From: Ruminococcaceae bacterium UBA3220
Lineage (GTDB): Bacteria; Bacillota; Clostridia; Oscillospirales; Acutalibacteraceae
Direction: 5' to 3'
NCBI GenBank assembly: GCA_002363095.1
Contig: DEWC01000070.1
Coordinates: 1-10,588, forward strand
DNA length: 10,588 bases
The notes under the pieces are model-generated. The model did not search any database. It saw nothing but the letters and a program-made list of their open reading frames with translations, and was not told where the DNA came from. The position numbers and the translations under genes are program-made. Shown here one piece after another: positions 7,449 to 10,588 of the stretch. The first letter of the stretch is position 1; each line of letters opens with the position of its first letter.

Positions 7449-7583
7449 AATATGAAGCGGTAGCGGCACTTATCATATGCACCCTGCCGAATAAAATGAC
7501 AAAATAAGATAACAACTTTTGATGTATTGAGCAGAGTGTAAATAAATATAATTCGGTAGCAATTATAAAAGGAGTATTAAATT

Positions 7584-7811
7584 ATGGAGAAAATTGACAA
7601 AGTAAAACTATACGAAAAAGAAATAGAAATGATTTTAGCTACTATGGGTACTTTCATAGGGAAAAGCATATGCAATACCAATCCTGATATAATGAAGGAC
7701 GATCGTGATTTTATAATAAGTCATATGATGAGAATTAAATCGGGAAATGTGGATCGTGAAAGCTTAGAAAAAGCTGTTGATAACTTATTGCCTTATCTTT
7801 ATAATAAATAA
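7584..7811 (+). CDS. Small protein of unknown function (75 aa)
   Basis: ATG at 7584 follows AAAGGAG (7568-7574) with 9-base spacing, a good ribosome site, so this short frame is likely real. The 75-residue product is soluble-looking, with no signal peptide or membrane segment, mostly helical in appearance (IDKVKLYEKEIEMILATMG at the N-terminus) and rich in Lys, Asp and Ile. I do not recognise a family. It is 135 bases after the collagen-like gene with no clear terminator between, although a TATAAT at 7547-7552 without a good -35 could be a local start. It lies 16 bases upstream of another small gene, suggesting a bicistron. Codon use is AT-rich (many ATA, TTA, AAA), unlike the upstream SLH gene and the downstream operon, which hints at separate acquisition. 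Confidence 0.72.
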   Translation: MEKIDKVKLYEKEIEMILATMGTFIGKSICNTNPDIMKDDRDFIISHMMRIKSGNVDRESLEKAVDNLLPYLYNK

Positions 7812-7827
7812 TATGAGGAGAAATGAT

Positions 7828-8097
7828 ATGAGAAATGCACATGATATAGCAATAGAATTGGAACATATGTTATGTCGAGAATTTGGATTTGACGGACGTC
7901 CAAGAGGAACCATATTTGACGCTGATGCAATTGAGACATATATGTTTTATGATATAATTTGTTTATTACTTTATAGAAAATCCAATTCAGGTTGGGATGA
8001 CTTTGCAAATAGAATATGTCAATATAAAGGTGTTAATATGAACCAAATACCCGAATATGAAAAAGTATTCGACGAATTCAAATTACTAATAGTGTAG
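7828..8097 (+). CDS. Small protein of unknown function (89 aa)
   Basis: ATG at 7828 is chosen because GAGGAG (7815-7820) lies 7 bases upstream; an in-frame ATG at 7813 overlaps that site. The product has 89 residues, begins MRNAHDIAIELEHMLCREF, has a central hydrophobic/aromatic patch (YMFYDIICLLLY) too short and broken to be a convincing membrane span, and an acidic C-terminal helix-like region (YEKVFDEFK). I recognise no family. It follows the 75-residue gene by 16 bases and is followed by a terminator near 8166, so the two probably form one unit. The compact, AT-rich pair of cytoplasmic-looking proteins could be an immunity-type, phage-derived or orphan accessory pair, but nothing in the sequence establishes this. 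Confidence 0.75.
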   Translation: MRNAHDIAIELEHMLCREFGFDGRPRGTIFDADAIETYMFYDIICLLLYRKSNSGWDDFANRICQYKGVNMNQIPEYEKVFDEFKLLIV

Positions 8098-8165
8098 TTT
8101 GCTGAAAAATTGTAAAAGAAACAAATATATCAGATACACAGTTGTCATTCGTTATCCGACAAGCA

Positions 8166-8209
8166 TATTACCCTCACAAGTAAAAACCTTGTGAGGGTAA
8201 TAATATTTT
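8166..8209 (+). terminator. Intrinsic terminator after the small gene pair
   Basis: A 15-bp perfect stem (8166-8180 with 8188-8202, TATTACCCTCACAAG/CTTGTGAGGGTAATA) with a 7-base TAAAAAC loop is followed by ATATTTT. The T tract is short, so termination may be partial, but stem length and position 68 bases after the stop fit. Confidence 0.75.
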
Positions 8210-8261
8210 GAAAACCAATAATTCTGTTGTGAGAAAACAGATATTATAATCATTTATCACT

Positions 8262-8366
8262 GACCGCTGGTCATTTGTTTTCACGAAACGACCGTTTTAT
8301 AATCCGTCGCCTTTGGCACACAATCGTCTGATGTCCGGCATCTGTCATCTGATATCTGTATTGACA
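8262..8366 (+). repeat. Palindromic element, degenerate copy B
   Basis: It shares TTTCACGAAACGACCG (8279-8294 with 4005-4020), TCCGTCG and ACACAATCGTCTG (8318-8330 with 4048-4060) in the same order and spacing as copy A, followed in both by a CTG/TCTG-rich stretch that runs into TTGACA. It has lost most of the left palindromes: only GACC GCT GGTC (8262-8272) and GCC TTT GGC (8309-8317) remain. The rest of the 325-base gap between the small genes and rpe holds the terminator, this element and the rpe promoter; I see no gene in it. Confidence 0.68.
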
Positions 8367-8389
8367 AATGATACCATTTAATTTACAAT
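8361..8389 (+). promoter_or_regulatory. Promoter of the rpe operon
   Basis: TTGACA (8361-8366) and TACAAT (8384-8389) are 17 bases apart, close to the sigma-A consensus. A TATAAT at 8391-8396 is 24 bases from the -35 box and therefore less likely to be the functional -10. The leader to the rpe start would be about 28 bases, too short for a riboswitch. Confidence 0.75.
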
Positions 8390-8423
8390 ATATAATAGTA
8401 AATTTTCGGGGAGATTTTTTATT

Positions 8424-9068
8424 ATGATTAAGATTTCACCTTCCGTTTTATCGGCGGATTTTCTTGATTTCAAAGAAGAGATCGAAACAATGGAAAAAAT
8501 CGGGGTGGATATGCTCCACCTTGATGTTATGGACGGTATTTTCGTGCCGAACATTTCCTTTGGCAATCCGCTTATCAAATCAATAAAAGCGCACACAAAA
8601 CTGCCCCTTGATGTTCACCTTATGATTGATAGACCGCATAGGTATATTGAGGACTTCGCAAAATACGCCGATATTTTGGGGTTTCATTTTGAGGCAGGTT
8701 CGAACAACGCCGAAACATTAAAAAGAATACGCGAATTAGGCTGTAAATCCTGCATAACAATAAAGCCCTGCACCGAGCCTGAGGCAATTTACGACCTTTT
8801 ACCTCTTTGTGATATGGTACTGGTTATGTCGGTAGAGCCGGGCTTCGGCGGACAAAAATACCTTAACAGCGCAACCGAAAAACTAAAAAAGCTCCGCGCA
8901 GAAATAGATAATCGCGGTCTTGACTGCGATTTGGAGGTTGACGGCGGAATAAACGGCGATACCGCAAAAGAGGCTATAAACGCAGGCGCAAATGTTCTGG
9001 TCGCGGGAAGCTATCTTGTAGGTTCGCCCGAACTTGAAAAAAGGGTAGAATATCTTAAATCATTATAA
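8424..9068 (+). CDS. rpe: Ribulose-phosphate 3-epimerase
   Basis: The 214-residue product has the usual length of the family and catalyses interconversion of D-ribulose 5-phosphate and D-xylulose 5-phosphate in the non-oxidative pentose phosphate pathway, in the cytoplasm. It starts with ISPSVLSADF, typical of Rpe, and carries the TIM-barrel active-site motifs: HLDVMDG (32-38, with metal-ligand His32 and catalytic Asp34), VHLM (His65), the glycine-rich phosphate loop MSVEPGFGGQ (135-144), and EVDGGI (Asp173, the second acid/base). The canonical ALNP segment reads IKPCT here. GGGGAG (8408-8413) lies 10 bases before the ATG. A clear promoter precedes it, and the next gene starts 15 bases after the stop, so it heads an operon with the sugar phosphomutase. 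Confidence 0.96.
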   Translation: MIKISPSVLSADFLDFKEEIETMEKIGVDMLHLDVMDGIFVPNISFGNPLIKSIKAHTKLPLDVHLMIDRPHRYIEDFAKYADILGFHFEAGSNNAETLKRIRELGCKSCITIKPCTEPEAIYDLLPLCDMVLVMSVEPGFGGQKYLNSATEKLKKLRAEIDNRGLDCDLEVDGGINGDTAKEAINAGANVLVAGSYLVGSPELEKRVEYLKSL

Positions 9069-9083
9069 AGAAAAGGGATAAAA

Positions 9084-10544
9084 ATGGACTATAAATTCTT
9101 AAAAAGCGGAACCGATATAAGGGGTTATGCGAGCGATTTGGGCGGAAAGCAAGTAGAACTTACCGATGAGGCGGTTTACGATATCGCCGCCGCCTTTGTT
9201 TCTTTTGTTGTTGACCGCGCGAATAAGCCGTCAAATGAGCTTTTAATCTCGCTCGGCCATGATTCGAGGATAACGGCTGAAAGAATTTGCGAGCAGGTAA
9301 AAAAAGCGCTTGTAAACGCGGGGGTTACCGTTTTATATCTTGATTTTGCCTCAACGCCGGCTATGTTTATGACAACGGTGGATAAAAACTGCGACGCCGC
9401 CATTCAGATAACGGCAAGTCATCATCCGTTTGACCGCAACGGACTTAAATTTTTTCTTCCCTCGGGCGGACTTGAAGGAAGCGACATAGCCGAAATACTG
9501 GATTTAGCTTCAAACAAGGAAGAGGTTATAAGCGAAACCAAAGGGGAGATTATCGACTGCGACTATATGAAGCAGTATGCGGAAAATCTCAGAAATATTA
9601 TTATAAAAAATGTCGGCAAGGGAGATTTGCCGTTAAAGGGCAAAAAAATCGTAGTTGACGCCGGAAACGGTGTCGGCGGATTTTACGCCACCGAGGTTCT
9701 TGAAATCTTAGGCGCCGATATTTCGGGCAGCCAGTTTTTAGAGCCGGACGGAATGTTCCCGAATCATATTCCGAACCCCGAGGACAAGACGGCAATGGAG
9801 AGTATATGCAGCGCGGTAAAGAAAAACGGCGCCGATTTAGGGATAATATTCGATACCGATGTTGACAGGGCAGGTTGTGTTGATAAAAACGGAAACGAGA
9901 TAAACCGCAATCGCCTTATCGCCCTTGCCGCGTATATTGCCCTCGACGGAAAAAAAGGCGCCACCGTGGTAACCGATTCGGTAACATCGGACGGTCTTAA
10001 AGAGTTTATAGAAAATCATTTAGGCGGAAAGCACTATCGCTACCGCAGAGGATATAAAAATGTTATTGATAAAGCGATAGAGTTGTGCAAAAACGGTATG
10101 GAAGCACCGCTTGCCATTGAAACATCGGGACATGCGGCGCTTAAGGAGAACTACTTTTTGGACGACGGCGCATATCTTATGACCAAAATTGTTATAGAAC
10201 TTGCAAAAGGAGCCGATTTTGAAAAAATCATTGCTCCGCTTAAAATGCCGAAAGAAGAAAAAGAAGTGAGGCTTAATATTACCGACCCGAATTTCAGAGA
10301 ATACGGCGAAAAGGTTATAAAGGAACTTGAAAAATTCGCCGCTGCTCGTGAGGACTGGGAAATAGCCCCGGACAACCGCGAGGGAATACGCGTTTCAACC
10401 GCAAACGGCTGGTTTTTGCTCCGCCTTTCGGTTCACGACCCGGTTATGCCCCTCAACCTTGAAAGCAGGGAAAAGGGCGGCACCGAGGAGGATTTTGCGG
10501 TAATAAAAGAATTCCTCTCAAAATTTGAAGGGCTTTCGCTTTAA
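9084..10544 (+). CDS. Phosphomannomutase/phosphoglucomutase family enzyme
   Basis: This 486-residue protein belongs to the alpha-D-phosphohexomutase superfamily, which moves phosphate between C1 and C6 of hexoses (mannose or glucose) to feed sugar-nucleotide synthesis. The four functional loops are visible: the phosphoserine loop ITASHHP (109-115, Ser112; commonly TASHNP), the metal-binding loop DTDVDR (257-262), a sugar-specificity loop around RRGYKNV (321-327) and ETSGH (346-350), and the C-terminal phosphate-binding region NREGIRVS (431-438) followed by GWFLLRLS. The HNP to HHP change is conservative and the enzyme looks intact. Substrate (mannose-, glucose- or another hexose phosphate) cannot be fixed from the sequence, so no symbol is given. 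AAAAGGGA lies just upstream of the ATG; spacing to rpe (15 bases) and to the following glycosyltransferase (9 bases) indicates co-transcription and a role in cell-surface glycan precursor supply. Confidence 0.92.
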   Translation: MDYKFLKSGTDIRGYASDLGGKQVELTDEAVYDIAAAFVSFVVDRANKPSNELLISLGHDSRITAERICEQVKKALVNAGVTVLYLDFASTPAMFMTTVDKNCDAAIQITASHHPFDRNGLKFFLPSGGLEGSDIAEILDLASNKEEVISETKGEIIDCDYMKQYAENLRNIIIKNVGKGDLPLKGKKIVVDAGNGVGGFYATEVLEILGADISGSQFLEPDGMFPNHIPNPEDKTAMESICSAVKKNGADLGIIFDTDVDRAGCVDKNGNEINRNRLIALAAYIALDGKKGATVVTDSVTSDGLKEFIENHLGGKHYRYRRGYKNVIDKAIELCKNGMEAPLAIETSGHAALKENYFLDDGAYLMTKIVIELAKGADFEKIIAPLKMPKEEKEVRLNITDPNFREYGEKVIKELEKFAAAREDWEIAPDNREGIRVSTANGWFLLRLSVHDPVMPLNLESREKGGTEEDFAVIKEFLSKFEGLSL

Positions 10545-10553
10545 GGAGAATTT

Positions 10554-10588
10554 ATGCAAAAACTGTTATCGGTTATCATTCCTTCATA
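10554..10588 (+). CDS. Family 2 glycosyltransferase, N-terminal fragment
   Basis: Eleven codons after an AAGGAG ribosome site (10543-10548, 5 bases from ATG) read MQKLLSVIIPS, with the next codon beginning TA, most likely Tyr. SVIIPSYN is the hallmark first beta strand of GT-A fold family 2 glycosyltransferases, which bind the nucleotide sugar there. Such enzymes transfer sugars to lipid carriers, polysaccharides or proteins at the membrane. The gene runs off the window, so the acceptor and any membrane segments are unknown. The ribosome site overlaps the stop codon of the phosphomutase gene, so the two are translationally close-coupled. Confidence 0.8.
   Translation, partial: MQKLLSVIIPS

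Noticed and set aside
7584..8097. Toxin-antitoxin or immunity assignment for the two small genes
   Set aside because: Size and pairing are suggestive, but no DNA-binding, nuclease or other diagnostic motif is visible.

Overview
The window looks like chromosomal DNA of a low-to-moderate GC Gram-positive anaerobe of the class Clostridia (a Ruminococcaceae/Oscillospiraceae-like gut lineage is my inference, not proven). Supporting signs are strong GGAGG-type ribosome binding sites, TTGACA-17-TAnAAT promoters, U-rich intrinsic terminators, an S-layer-homology (SLH) surface protein, a collagen-like protein with SAYEIA modules and a BspA-type leucine-rich end, and GTAGGG-type palindromic repeats. 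All genes are on the + strand.

Layout. 1-63 is the last 20 codons of elongation factor Tu, closed by a clear terminator (76-111). 265-3840 encodes a 1191-residue secreted protein with about seven tandem Ig-like repeats of roughly 100 residues and three C-terminal SLH domains; it has its own terminator (3857-3889). 3890-4328 is a non-coding but highly structured region: a nest of palindromes resembling a REP/BIME element, a consensus promoter (4103-4131), then a probable 5' leader RNA (about 4138-4315) made of a long, nearly perfect stem and a UUCG-loop intrinsic terminator whose T tract touches the Shine-Dalgarno sequence of the next gene. That gene (4329-7448) encodes a 1039-residue collagen-like surface protein: N-terminal lipobox-like or membrane anchor, Gly-X-Y tracts interrupted by small modules, and a leucine-rich C-terminal end. 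Two short AT-rich genes of unknown function follow (7584-7811, 7828-8097), closed by a terminator near 8166-8209. 8210-8423 carries a second, degenerate copy of the palindromic element and another consensus promoter.

The last block is a tightly spaced housekeeping/sugar operon: ribulose-phosphate 3-epimerase (rpe, 8424-9068), a phosphomannomutase/phosphoglucomutase-family enzyme (9084-10544) and the start of a family 2 glycosyltransferase (10554 to the edge).

Two large surface proteins with opposite anchoring sit side by side: the first is held to the wall by its C-terminus (SLH), the second is probably held at the membrane by its N-terminus with the leucine-rich end outermost. Gene spacing suggests independent transcription units for each, with the collagen-like gene apparently controlled by premature termination in its leader. 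The most noteworthy candidate for undescribed biology is that leader RNA; I recognise no known riboswitch class in it.
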